Shown: one piece after another, positions 28,701-40,700 of the stretch
Layout of the letters: every line of letters begins with the position of its first letter
How positions within the stretch are numbered: the first letter of the stretch is position 1
Origin: Ligula intestinalis
Lineage: Eukaryota; Platyhelminthes; Cestoda; Diphyllobothriidea; Diphyllobothriidae
Reading direction: 5' to 3'
DNA: 64,000 bases
Assembly: GCA_036362985.1 (NCBI GenBank)
Contig: JAYGXS010000005.1
Location: 27,806,419-27,870,418 of the forward strand
The notes under the pieces: model-generated
The model's input: the letters and a program-made list of their open reading frames with translations, nothing else
Databases searched by the model: none
What the model was told of the DNA's origin: nothing
Position numbers and translations under genes: made by a program

Positions 28701-31700
28701 TTATTCATTTGACTCACTTGTGAAAATTTCGGTGGTCTCAGTAGGATCCGAATCCCTGAGTGATTAATTGTGACTAGGAGATTCTGGATTGACTGCTTAG
28801 GAACTCCTCATTGGAAAGTTAGCGTACTCTCCCAAACTTAGTGGATTGCATCTATTGCTGTCTGCTGGATCCGAGTGGGGCCTCACAGCTCATTTGTCTA
28901 GAGTATTGGTTGTAACAAGTCCTTCCCCACGCTGGCATGCGTTCAAATCCCACCAAGCCAGTGGTTTTCTTTTAAAACCATTCGAATTAAATTTACAATA
29001 GTTGATTCCGCTTACAGGACAGTCACCATCTTTCCAACATCTGCCACGGTTTCAGCGGGTTACGCGCAACGCTATTAGCAGTCAGGCATACCGTTGAAAT
29101 TCCGCTAGCCAGCCTATTACTTGCTAAAGGCCGGATTTGTTCCTGAGTGTTCTAATCTTAAGCATCTTCAGGAGAAAAGGAAGGAATTGAGATTTTATCA
29201 TAAACTGTAAGCTGAGCAGTTGTCATGCTAACATGTTAAGATAATGGCAATGATCAAACTTGTCCGCAGCTAAGTGGAAGACGCATGATAATCTTTGAAA
29301 AGCCTATTTGATAATCATATGTTTTTGAAAATTCATCATCGGGGGCGGTACAATTAAATGATTGCAACTCGTCATTTTCACGTGAGCTTGGTTTACAGAA
29401 GACAGTGCGCTAGAGGGATGGAGGCACTATGATATACTGTGAGTAGTTGTCATGGCTCGAGTACGGGGAGTGCCCAACTGCTACCACGAGGTGGGGGCGA
29501 TCTGCGACCCATGATCAATACCCACAGCCTATCCTTATCGTCCCCATCCCTCTAGCACAATGCCCTCTAAATACCATGCTTACCGTACGGGTGGCTTGAA
29601 AATGACAAGTTGTAATCATAAGACACGTATTAATCCTGTTCAACTCTAATATTTTCATTATCCATATACATGAACCGGCCCGAAGTGCCGAAAACATATG
29701 TTTGTCAAATAGACTTTTCAACTCAAACCTGGGACTAATGGTATTTATTGTTCAGAGCCAACAGTCGCTGCGTATACCATTCATTTGGGAGCGTTATCAC
29801 AACTGAAAGTCGATGCATATGGGTGCCTACAAAATGCAAGTTACTGGCCTATAACGAGCGTGGTCTTCTGGCCTTCAATATAGATGAGCAAGTTAAGGAC
29901 GATCTTTTGTAGTTCAAAAATACAAATGATTTCAGTTTTTGACTAATAGGCCTATGCCAGCGCCTTGATAATTTAGCTGGAGGCGGCTCGAATTTATGCT
30001 GACGTATCAACAATGCTCCCAGTCAGCAGGTTTGATTTCGAGGTTTCGAAGACCCCCATTGCAGACACGCAAATGTTCAAATTTCTGTTTTTTTTCAAAG
30101 TAATATTAGAAAACCGTTGGCAGTCGCGGCACACAGTCCGTAAACATCCCATCACCGCGCGGGGGCGGAAGGGTAGAGAATGCGGATCCCTGTAGGTCGG
30201 GTTGTCATCGAAGCAGTGAGGGTTTTTTGCCAATAAAAACCGCGGTGTCACATCTCGCCTCTGTACGTCCCTTTCTGTCCACTTTTCCCTTCTTTTTTAC
30301 TCCTCGAAGCATGGGAGATTCCTTAGTGGGGGCGAGGGTGGGGGGGAGGACACCCACGTTCCTCCCTGACAGGCCTGGGCACTGTGCTCCTGGTGACGAA
30401 ACCTTTTTCCAACAAAACTCTCGTTGCTTGATTATGGCTTTAAAGCCAACCCAACGTTAATGCCTCTCGGAGAAGCTAACAGATGTGACGACTTCACGAC
30501 CAATTTCGTTGTGCACTGATGTGAATCTCATAGAAGCTCACAAGAAGGCAGTTAAGTTCTGATGATCACGAAATTGAACTTTGAAAGTGTTCTTGTTTGG
30601 GTATGTTTCATCGTACCCATCAAATGACCGTATAACTCTTTGAGTTGCATGTCGCAATCAGACAAAATCGCAAACTCAATCTTCGTTTACCTCCTTTCAC
30701 TATTTAGCTGCACAGAGTATGAGCCAGGGAACTGAAGAGGTGACAGCGTTTCACTGAAAAGTAGGGTACTTACTCACTAAGCTGAACTTCAAAGGTCAGG
30801 CACCCCAACAACATCACTGGTTGCCGAGTATAAATAAGCTGCAATTGCCATTTTTTTGTATTTTTCGTCTGCCAAAGTGATCCACCTGGAGTGTTGACTG
30901 TCATGTCATAGCTATTTTGCAGGTGAAAACCAGGAAACTTTAATCATAAAATGAATTTTTGGGAAGAGTTTCCTTGGTAGCGCACAAATGTTCTTATATA
31001 TATCTACATACCTACCCCACGCTTTACGTAAGACAGAAACTTGGGGTATATTACACACGATAGCACTCCCCTACACTAACCCTAAACACAACCCTTACCC
31101 TAAATCAAACCTTAACCCTTACCGTAACCCTAACCCCAATCCTAACCCTAATAGAAATTCATTGAACAGGCATGCAAATAAAAATAAGAAAATTTGTGCA
31201 CTACCAAGGAAACTTTTGCCAAATTTTTAAGCATAGGCCTACACCTGCGTGAAAACCTTATGACGAAAGTCGTGAACCAAATGATATCACTGTCATATCT
31301 GGTTGGCTATCAGCTAGTTGAGAAGCCGCGAAGACTGGAACTATTTTGGTGTCAGTTAGCGGCCGTCTTGAGGGCTAAATGAATTTATGAGTTCATTTTG
31401 ACCACAGAATGTAAATAGGAAACAGCCGTTCTAATGGATTCGCTTAATAATATACGTCTACTCTCAAGAGCTATATTCGTTATAGATTTTATCCCCTCCT
31501 TGCCCAAACTATCTAGCTGTTTTTCTTATCATTTGTAAAAAGTGCAATTTTCTGTAAACTATACGCCGGGTTATTTCGTAACCCATGTAATCGGTAAATG
31601 GAACTCGAATTGAAGTATTTTTAAAGGTATCTTGTCAAATACCAGAGCATTTAACTTTCTACCTATTGCCTTTCTATTCTGGGACACATTCTTCGGCTCC

Positions 31701-34700
31701 TTTTTTATCATTGGCGAGTCTACCGTATGAACGCTTTGATTCCAAATCAAAAATAAGGTTCCGTAAAAATGAAGTTTATTTTCTTTACTCGTACATCATT
31801 TCTTAATTAGGGGACTCAGCATCCTCCATCTTCAAAAGTATCCCGATGTTGATGTGCCATGGTCAAACATTCCCGCTTCAATGTCCCTCTGGATCACAAA
31901 TTATTATCCCAACCGCTATTCTCGGTCCAATGGATGCCCTCTCCACTAAGATACAGGCTCTTAACATGTCTGCGTGTGATGCAAGTCAAAACACTCCACT
32001 AGCTTCTGTTTCTGCGGTACTATCTCAGTGCTTGAATCTGAAGGATGTAACATCGGTGAGTTGTCCTTATATCCTTGCCAAACATAATGTTTTACCACAT
32101 AGCATTGCTGACAAAGGCAAGGGTGACAGGAATAACCCTTTTTAGCTTCTAAGACTTCATCTTCCGGTCATAGTATACTGGCCGCCATACCACTGCTGGT
32201 GGAACTCGCAAGCCAGCCCCAGTAGTGTGATCACCGATAGCCCCAATTTAACTGTTAATATACCCGATCGCAAAGAACGGGATATAATACCCATAACTCA
32301 GTTCTTGGAGCTTTAGACTTCCAATCAACAGGTTGCGGGATTAGTGAGCAAATGCTGCAGTATCCGGGGTTGGGTATGGTTGGCTGATGACAGATTATTA
32401 GCCAAAAACGGCCTCTCCAGTCTCCATGGCCCATGCTGGTTATTTTATGCTGGTAATAGTATACTATCCGTTGTACGGCTGCTGGCGGGACTCAAGAACT
32501 GGCCCTAGGGGACAATGGAATATGTTCCGTAAAGCGATTAGTGAACGTCTCATTGCCTTAATTTCTTGAGTATGCAGTAAGTAAATCCACTGGGTGTAAC
32601 TTCCATAGACCGATCAGGGTTGGTCTATCATCTCATATCTTTGGAAAGTAAGTCTGCGTTTGTTAACTACGAAACGCATATAAAGGCATGCAAAACGTTT
32701 ATTTTATTTTTTTTAAGGTATCCATATTCACTGAGCGTTCTGTTATTTTTTCATATCACTGCCAACTTATTTCCTACATATATAGAGATCTTAAATAGTA
32801 AATTGGGCGGAAATTTCGTCATTTATTTTTCTTTCTTGCACACGTTTTGCTACTTGTCTGGGGAGATACCTCGCCCTTAAACCTTCCATTACCACATCTT
32901 TCGTTTCACACAATACTTGGATTGATTGTAACTAAGGGAGCTTACATTATCTACTGTTGCCGAGTATGGCATTTAGCACCAAGTGACGAGTTGAAAGGTC
33001 TACATGTCGGGGTAGAAGTAGATCTCTCAATAATATATTACTGATTTTTATATTATAATCTTCGCAAACCTTCCTCCTTCTGGAGATCCAAGTTTGCATT
33101 ATGTTCTGATAGCATGCCAGACCATTGCGCGCGACCTTCCGTTGGCTTTATCATTAGTAATCTTTAATTATTCAGGCAGTTGTGGAATAGAAGTTAAGAT
33201 TAATTTCCTGACAATTGGTTAATTGGATTTGGCGTGTTCATACTACCAACTGAACATCCCGATTGCATAATAAATGTCTATAGCGCGGGCGAATGCGAGT
33301 TCAATAAAGGAAAGCCAACCTCAGCCAAACAATTGATGACAAACATAGTGTTAGCAACGGAAGTTCGAGTCGTCTGTTGTAATTAGTAAGGTTCTAGTAA
33401 TGAACAATAGATGTTTATAGTTATAGTCATTACTATATGAATAAAGTTATAAAAAGTGAGTTCCTGGAGGGTAGAAATAAGTAATAAGGTCAATTTAGTA
33501 GATGTAGTCAGTCAAGATGATAGAACAAACGGGTACATTGCAACATCCGGTGAGCTATCAATATCTCCGAACGGTTCATGTAAAATAATAATTCAAGTCA
33601 GTCTTTTTCATCTTTTACACTCTCTTTAGGTGTTGTGATCTTTAGTGCAAGATGATCAGACTAATGGTGGAATCTTCGTGTATTTTCAGTTTTGACCGAA
33701 GTTAAATAGTCCTAGTAGTTATCTGTCTGTAGGTTGGTTATTTCCTCGAGGTGTCCACATCTCCTGCCAAGACATCTTTCCGGCTCTACTATTCGCACGC
33801 CTGGTTCTCTTGTTCTACACACGATTATACAATGCGGGGCAGGATGGCATGTCAAGCGTGTCCTTGTCCCTGACACGTCACGCATGTCTCGGCTAGGGGA
33901 AAGACATACCGATAAAGATGGTGTTAGTCGGGCGGCCATAAATCTCTGCAACCCTGACCCCGCGATGCGCCTCGTTTGCCGCATGCACAGTCCGGGTACA
34001 CAGGACGGAACGAGTACACGTACCTGTGACTTGCCCATCCCCCCCCCCCCCCCAGCCGTCACCTCTGTGTGATGTCGAATCTTTGTCCTCGCCGGGAAAT
34101 AAACACCCCGGCCTCTTGCTTTCCTTCCAACACCCCTGCCAGCAAACGTGACCTGAATCATTTATGAACACCATCTGCGTGAGTTTTAGTTTTCCTGGGG
34201 GTTAGTCAAGCGCATGCTAAGTGCTTGTCTGCAAGTTGTTACTTTGGGACAAGTTCCAGGCCGTGTACGCTGTCGTGGCTAGTGGTGTGGTGAGGAAATG
34301 CATGCATCGGCCGCATGTTCGTAAATGCTTACGTCTCCGAAGGATGTGCCAGTAAGATAGTCGAGAGGCTATCCGCTGTTTACAATACCGCTTAATCGTG
34401 AGGCAATCGAGTAAGCACAGGCGTTAACACTTCCCCCCCCGGATTGGATACAGCTTGTAGTCGATGTTTGCCTGCTTGGCATTTGTACCACTTAACTAGA
34501 GAAAAACACGAGTAACTTTGTCGTACCACCTTGAAACAAAGCACACTCAAAGAGACGGAAAAAAGCAAAAAGAAAGGCAACCAACCGGCAAGTAGTGTCT
34601 GTAGATAGTTTTGTGCTGCGTAGGACTCGCAAGGCAGAAGGCGAATGAATGTTCGAATTGCCGCTTAAAGGTTTAAATGTCAAACAGCACTGACACTGAC

Positions 34701-37700
34701 TTGGTGGCTGTGCATTTTAAAACACTAAAAGCCTCCAGAATAGTTATTCTGCAAAGAATACCAGCCGCTTTGTCGATGTGGGTGGGCTGGAGCATAAATC
34801 CCAGGACACATAAGGTGGTTGATCGATGCCCCTCACCACTGTTAGTATACTCGACAAGGAACAGAAGTCCAGGACTCAGTGCTCTGTACTTTTGACTTCC
34901 AACTAACCGGCTGCAAGAAACATTACACCACATAGGGTTCGCGGATGGCTGACTGATTACACATTTTAAAAGAAAGATTTGTCGTAACAGTATTCTTCGG
35001 CTGTATCATTTATACTATTCCGGCTAACAGCAGTGTAATATGCAATGCATCAACTGCTGCCAACCAAATGTCTGATAATTTTGCGGTCTTTGTCCGGATA
35101 TTATTTTACAGAAGATGATAACTTATATTCAAGGAGTTTTCATTAACTTTGGAGCATTAAGGCTTTTGATTTAAAATACTCGTCTGCGTCTTAGCAATCG
35201 CCATCATAAAATGCTACTCACCTCTACAGGTTAGATAAAACTGATTTAAACTCTTATTCCGTCTTGCGGCTGGGACACATCAGGGCGCACCAAACACGGG
35301 TAAATCTAAGTAGGACCTACTACTGAAGTCACTTCGTTTGCGCTCAAACAAGAAAGGTTAGTGAGGTTCAATAGCCTGAATGGCTGGCAAATGACGCCTA
35401 TAGTTACTTTGATCGGAGGAACATCTGTAAGAAACAGCTAGGTATTCTCTGTTCCGATGGCGCTATTATATCCACCACAGTCTAGTTTCGCTAGTCCAAT
35501 AAATTGGCAAGGCTGGTGCCTATTTAACACGATTCCTACAATTGATCGTCGAATGCCGTGAAAACATTTTATACATTGTCCAAAGCTGGAACCTTGAAAA
35601 ATGCCCGGACAGTAATAGACTTGATCCACTTATCGAACCCAACCTGATACCGTAATGTAAACTTGCTTTGCATTATTTATGTGAGTACAGCAAGCACAAA
35701 AACCTATTAGCTGAACGCTGACGCTGCCGTCAAAACCATGTTTTGCACTAGGGCCGTGCAAAGATGAATGGCCTAAATCCATTTGCCAGCACCCCAAAAC
35801 GTGCACCATCAAAATACGTTGGCTACTTCAGCGTATCAGCATGTGCCACTAGTCTGCATTGGAATTTCTGCTAACTTTCCTGCTTTTTTGTCATAAAAAG
35901 TTATGTCTTCAATTATGTTCTTCTACTTTCTAGAGAACAAGCCTTTGAAGTCCACCATTTGTAACGCCCCAAACCAAACCAAAAGTTTCCGTTAACGTTC
36001 AAAGTAGCCTAGATGGAATTTTTTAGATAAGTAAAATGTTCATCAATAATTGTTTTTCATGCTACTGGCATACAACTTTGGTAGGCGGAAAAATCTGTGA
36101 TGGACTGATCTCCTCTCATGGCCGGCCACATTAGTCTCTGGTGCGGTGGAATTCTAGTATTTGTCATTTAAAGGTAGTTGTTCCTTATGTGAACATCAGG
36201 CATTGCTGCAATCCGGCTTTGGCCAGTTAATAAACAGTTCCTAGCAAAAAAGGTGAACAGTCGTGAATGTGGAAGTGGTGCTTCCATGTAAATTATTTCC
36301 CTCTCTCTGTTTTAGCCTATTAAACAGCTCTGTGAGGGCAAGCTCAGCTGTTCGATCTCACCGGATCAGTTTACTGCCAACGAGTCCAGCTGCGCATACA
36401 TACGACGGCACCTCTTTCTCAAATATATCTGTGAGCCAAGTAAGTGCTAGTTCTTCGAATCTGGAGGTTTCTTATAGTAGTTGAAGCAGGACCGTCTTGG
36501 TGCTTGAGAGAAAACGGAGGATATGAAATTCTCAGGGCTGGGTTAATTTGGTAAAATAGTGACGTATATAAAATAGTAATAAGATCTGTGTCAGTAAACG
36601 AAACTACAAGCTGTAAAATGGCGCAAAGCCGTTCAAGAAAATGAATTGTACTCGAAAAAAAACGTTTGGTAGGACATTCTGATTTTCTCATCCGCAAACT
36701 GAATATACACAATCGGAAAATATTAATTGCATTTTATCTCTTAAGAGGTCCCTATCACCACGTTGTGTGGCACAGTAGGTAGGTATCCTTTCCTGGCTCA
36801 AAGACTGCCAAAATAATTTGTTTTGTTCACATCACGTCAACTTCTGAAATAATTTGTGGATTTTAAGACAGATGAAAATTTTTATAGATTTACTTATGCA
36901 GGGTAGCATTCTACTTCGTCTGCAAAGTTTTAATGTGTACCTGATGCTCCCCTCCCCCAAGACAAAGGTATATAGTACATGGATAGAAGTGGTGGTACTA
37001 GCGACGTTTGAGGCGGATAAACGTAATGGCCTATAAGAGGGAAAGCAGGATAGTATCGCATGCTCATTTTGAAGCACTCTCCATGCATACGTACGTAGGC
37101 TGTCATCTTCTCATTTCTACAGTATGTATGGTAAAAATGTAAGCACATGTAATACTGAGTGCTCTGTTGTCTAAATAAAACTCTGAGAATGCTGTCATAA
37201 TACCTAAGCTCGTTATTTTCTAACCGTCATTCAACATGGAAGCTGACAACAGACACGAAAATTGCAGGCGAAAGTTGTAGATGATATGAAAAAGCTGGCT
37301 CCAGAGTCGCTGATAGCTCAAATAGTTTAAAGATGATTTTGCGATGCATTCGCTAGGCAAACTGTCTAAGGCTACCAGAAATGCTGTGACAAGCTTTCTT
37401 TCAGGCATACATCAGTTTTAACTGACGACGTATTCGTATCTGCTTTCTATTGTTTGATTGAAATTGCAGTTTCAGAAATAAAACATAAAACGACAACACT
37501 GCAGTGGGTAGGATGGGATAATTCCATAAAATTTTATTTGACCTCTGGTGCGAAAGGATGAAACGTGACCAGTGAACTTCACCTTGTGTGCGAATATCCG
37601 AATAAAGGCACCAAAAGGTTCTGGGCTGTTTAACAGTACTTTAGCTGTTTCATTAGCTGCACCTGTAGGAAGAGCTCTTTTGACCTCCACCTAAGGCACT

Positions 37701-40700
37701 CCAATAAAATGGAGTTGCCATCAGTCATGATGCGTACCCACGGAAAGGAAACTCCAGCGAAAGTCATTTATGGCCACAGATCTGAGCACATTCTGCATTT
37801 AAATTTGATCCAAACAAATGTTCGTAATTTGAGTCTTTGATCCTTCTATTTTAGGTCCTCAGGCCATTAAGAATGAGATTGTCTGCTTAGACACATACAT
37901 GGAACTAAAATGCGGTGGCCGTCATCCGAAGGATGTAATAGCAGTTTTGCAAGCTACTCTGGAGGCCGACACGCACTCAGACCGATGCCCGGCCCTTCCA
38001 GGTAGCGTTCTGACAGTTAACCATTTCAAATGCGTTTTCTTTGTTCTTGCTTTTAGATATTGGGTCGAAAGCTTTTTGGATGTTGTAATATCTGGTATAT
38101 TCACTTTTTAGATCCGAATCCTAGCTATCTACTGGCCAGCTAACATATACGGCAGCATGAAGCACTCACTTTTCCAAATAGGGGTTTAGGTAGCAAGGCC
38201 ATTTTAATTGCGTGAATTATAAAATTCAAAGCGAACATGATTTTCGCGACTGCCGTTGAACAAGTCAATTTGTGACGAAAAATGTTTAGCGAGATGAGTT
38301 AGGAATGTAAATCAGAAGTATGCTTTTGCAAGCACAGTCGAAAAGCTGACTTCAGTAAGGCGACATCCATACTGGTAAAATAGTCATTCAGTTTAACGGA
38401 GCAGTTTGTCCCCGTGGTCTAGCAATAAAAAACGGAAAGCTTCTTTTTCGGAAACAGCAATTTTAGCGTCCAAGTTTTTTTCTGTAAAAATGTGGACGCT
38501 CTGGGAACTTTGATTTTTGTACCTATAAGACGTACGAGAAGATTAAATTTCAGTCGCCCATGACAGGTACCTGACTGATAATCACACTCTTCGTACTTGG
38601 AACCTTTGTCTTATAATTCTGTATTTTAGCCTCATGCATGTGCACAACCATGCGGTTTGTGGCGAATAACTTCTTTTCTGATGCCAAATCCTCATAGTCA
38701 TATTGGTGAGGAAAATGTTACTAACTACAAATATTAATTATCCAAAAATTGAAAACACCGGACTGCAGAAGATAGCATGCAAAGAATAGTTTTTATATGA
38801 TATGTTGTAGCAGGTAAACGAGAAGAACGACAGCTGAACATAAAAAGGAGACTTTAAATACGCGCACGCGTGAATGTTCATATTAATGACTGAGTGCTTC
38901 TCTAGGAGATCGGGCATTCAACATAGTAGGCGTGTTAAGAGGGCAATTATTAGCAAGTGAAAGTGCGAGGTTGAAAGAGGATTCAACATTAAGGTACCGG
39001 AATGTCGAAACTTCACCGAGAAGAACGTCAAATGATGCGTGGCTTGAAGGTTGTTTCCTCTGAAAAAAGATAATTTGAACTGTCTTTCCGTTTTTAGGTA
39101 GCGTACCATTCTTTGGTGACCACACTGTCACTTAATGCAAACTCGCTACAAGAATTAGGTGATTGTTATCATTTGGGCGAACGACAGTCGAAACAGTAAC
39201 ATATTTGAAACTGATACCATATTACTGTAACACGAAATCGTCTCTACGAAGCGAAAGAGTAATTTTGAGTTCAGCATTTTGATTTGAAAGAAGACCAAAT
39301 AAGCCCTTATCAGGCTGGAAGACGCGATGTTGCACTCTTAGTAACAGTGGCAGTTGTAGAGCCCGTTGGATGTTCTTCTCCGCGCATAGGCTAGCGCCCC
39401 ATTGCAACCTCCTCCCCACCCCCCCCCCCCCCCCGCCCCCCTGCTGCTTGAACAACACTTGACTTGGCAATCCGGCAATGGTTATATTTTTCTACAGGTA
39501 TTTTTAGAGAATTGGCTAGAGAAGGGAAAAAGTGTGGACTCAAACTCATCTTCCGTGGAATAGTTGAGAGAAGAGACACAACTGCCCTGTCAACAGGAGG
39601 CGAGCGCATGCGCTTTTTACGGGCCTTCCCCCCAGCTCCTCTCAAAGTTACAGCTGTAGATAGGGCCTCAATCGTCCCCTCCGCCAGAGGCTGCATTGCA
39701 CGCTAGAATTTTGTTAAAGACGGGCTCCTAGTCGAGCCCGCAAGGGGGGAGCAGGCCGCCCACCCAGGGCTGTCAGCGCGGTTGCTGATGCGGTTCCCAG
39801 GCCGGTCTTGTCGTTCGACGGCCGGCGGGACCACTTGGGCGGGGTGGGGCGGGGGGGGGAGGAGGGGGGTGGGTGACCATCAGCGGGTGGTCTATCGCGG
39901 TGCCACACGCACACGCAAGCGAGACCTAAAGGGGGAGCGGATGCTGGCGCTTGCGTCTGCTGTCACCTCCAGTGTTGGTGCTTCTACTGCGGCTGCTGCT
40001 ACTGCTGCTGTTGTCAACGCAGGGCTGAAAGGGACAAGAGCACGAGAGAGCGGGAAAACGGCAGCCTCTGGGACCAATAACCCCTGACCGGTTGACGTCT
40101 GGCCGGCGGCTAGTGGAAGTAGTCGCCTCTACATTGTCCACACTCAGACTCCTGAGCGGTGACTTTGCGCACTTGTTCTATTCCGCTGTGCACACGCTCC
40201 GGTGCCGTCCTCTCAAATGCACATATGTTAAAGTTTTCGGGAATTATTTTTAAACAGCGCGTCAAATAGAGTTTGGAGGACATAGGTTAAAAACAAGATT
40301 CGCAAAAAAGGAAACAAAAAGCAGAAAGCAAGAAGACGATGCTGTTGAAGAAGACGAAGAAGAAGACGAAAAATTAGAATAAGAAGAAAACATACCACCC
40401 TATGTGCGTATTTTATACAACTTTTCGGGTGACTGTATTCCCCACAAAAACTATTTATGTGTTTTTACAATGGGTGTGGGCGTTTCCAGCTTCTGAACAC
40501 TTGATTAGAACATATTGAATCCTAGCAACAAATCAAAGTACAAGAATGAAAATCAGGCAATCCTTTGTAATACATACACCTCCACTGACAACACGAGAAC
40601 ATAGGCTGACCAACGTTTCATGTAGTGATCTGCAGCTTAGGGATCCAAGTCCACCTAAATGAACCAGTATGTCCAAAAAACGACCCTGGGATAATAAACT

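Larger units (their letters stand above)
4743..31810 (+). other. Intron 1 (about 27 kb)
   Basis: Bounded by the exon 1 donor GTAATT and an AG at 31809-31810. It contains the LTR element at 21383-23042, SINE-like copies near 26.55 and 28.86 kb, telomere-like tracts near 12.1 and 31.1 kb, and C tracts at 5.86 and 7.9 kb. There are also unexplained GC-richer patches near 15.3-15.6 and 17.6-17.9 kb. The remaining stretches (about 5.9-12.0, 12.2-15.3, 15.6-17.6, 17.9-21.4, 23.0-26.5 and 29.0-31.0 kb) are AT-rich and held nothing I could identify on either strand. Confidence 0.6.
32056..36315 (+). other. Intron 2 (4.26 kb)
   Basis: GTGAGT...TTTTAG borders. It contains SINE-like fragments at 32161-32550 and 34795-34960 and a GC-rich patch with a C tract at 33730-34180. 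About 32.6-33.7 kb and 35.0-36.3 kb are AT-rich with nothing recognised. Confidence 0.75.

Noticed and set aside
28862..28972. Functional tRNA gene
   Set aside because: The acceptor and T stems do not pair; kept only as a tRNA-like repeat.
33712..34161. 149-codon minus-strand open frame as a gene
   Set aside because: It reads through a poly-G/poly-C tract and has no domain; openness is explained by GC content.
36263..36484. Open frame starting at ATG 36263 as the coding frame of exon 3
   Set aside because: The alternative frame from the splice acceptor at 36316 gives the SUEL cysteine pattern and joins both neighbouring exons in phase.
39498..39706. Candidate exon after a good acceptor (TTTTTCTACAG at about 39497)
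   Set aside because: It is in phase 1, but its frame lacks the SUEL cysteine pattern and no credible donor follows; exon 5 at 41545 completes domain 2 instead.
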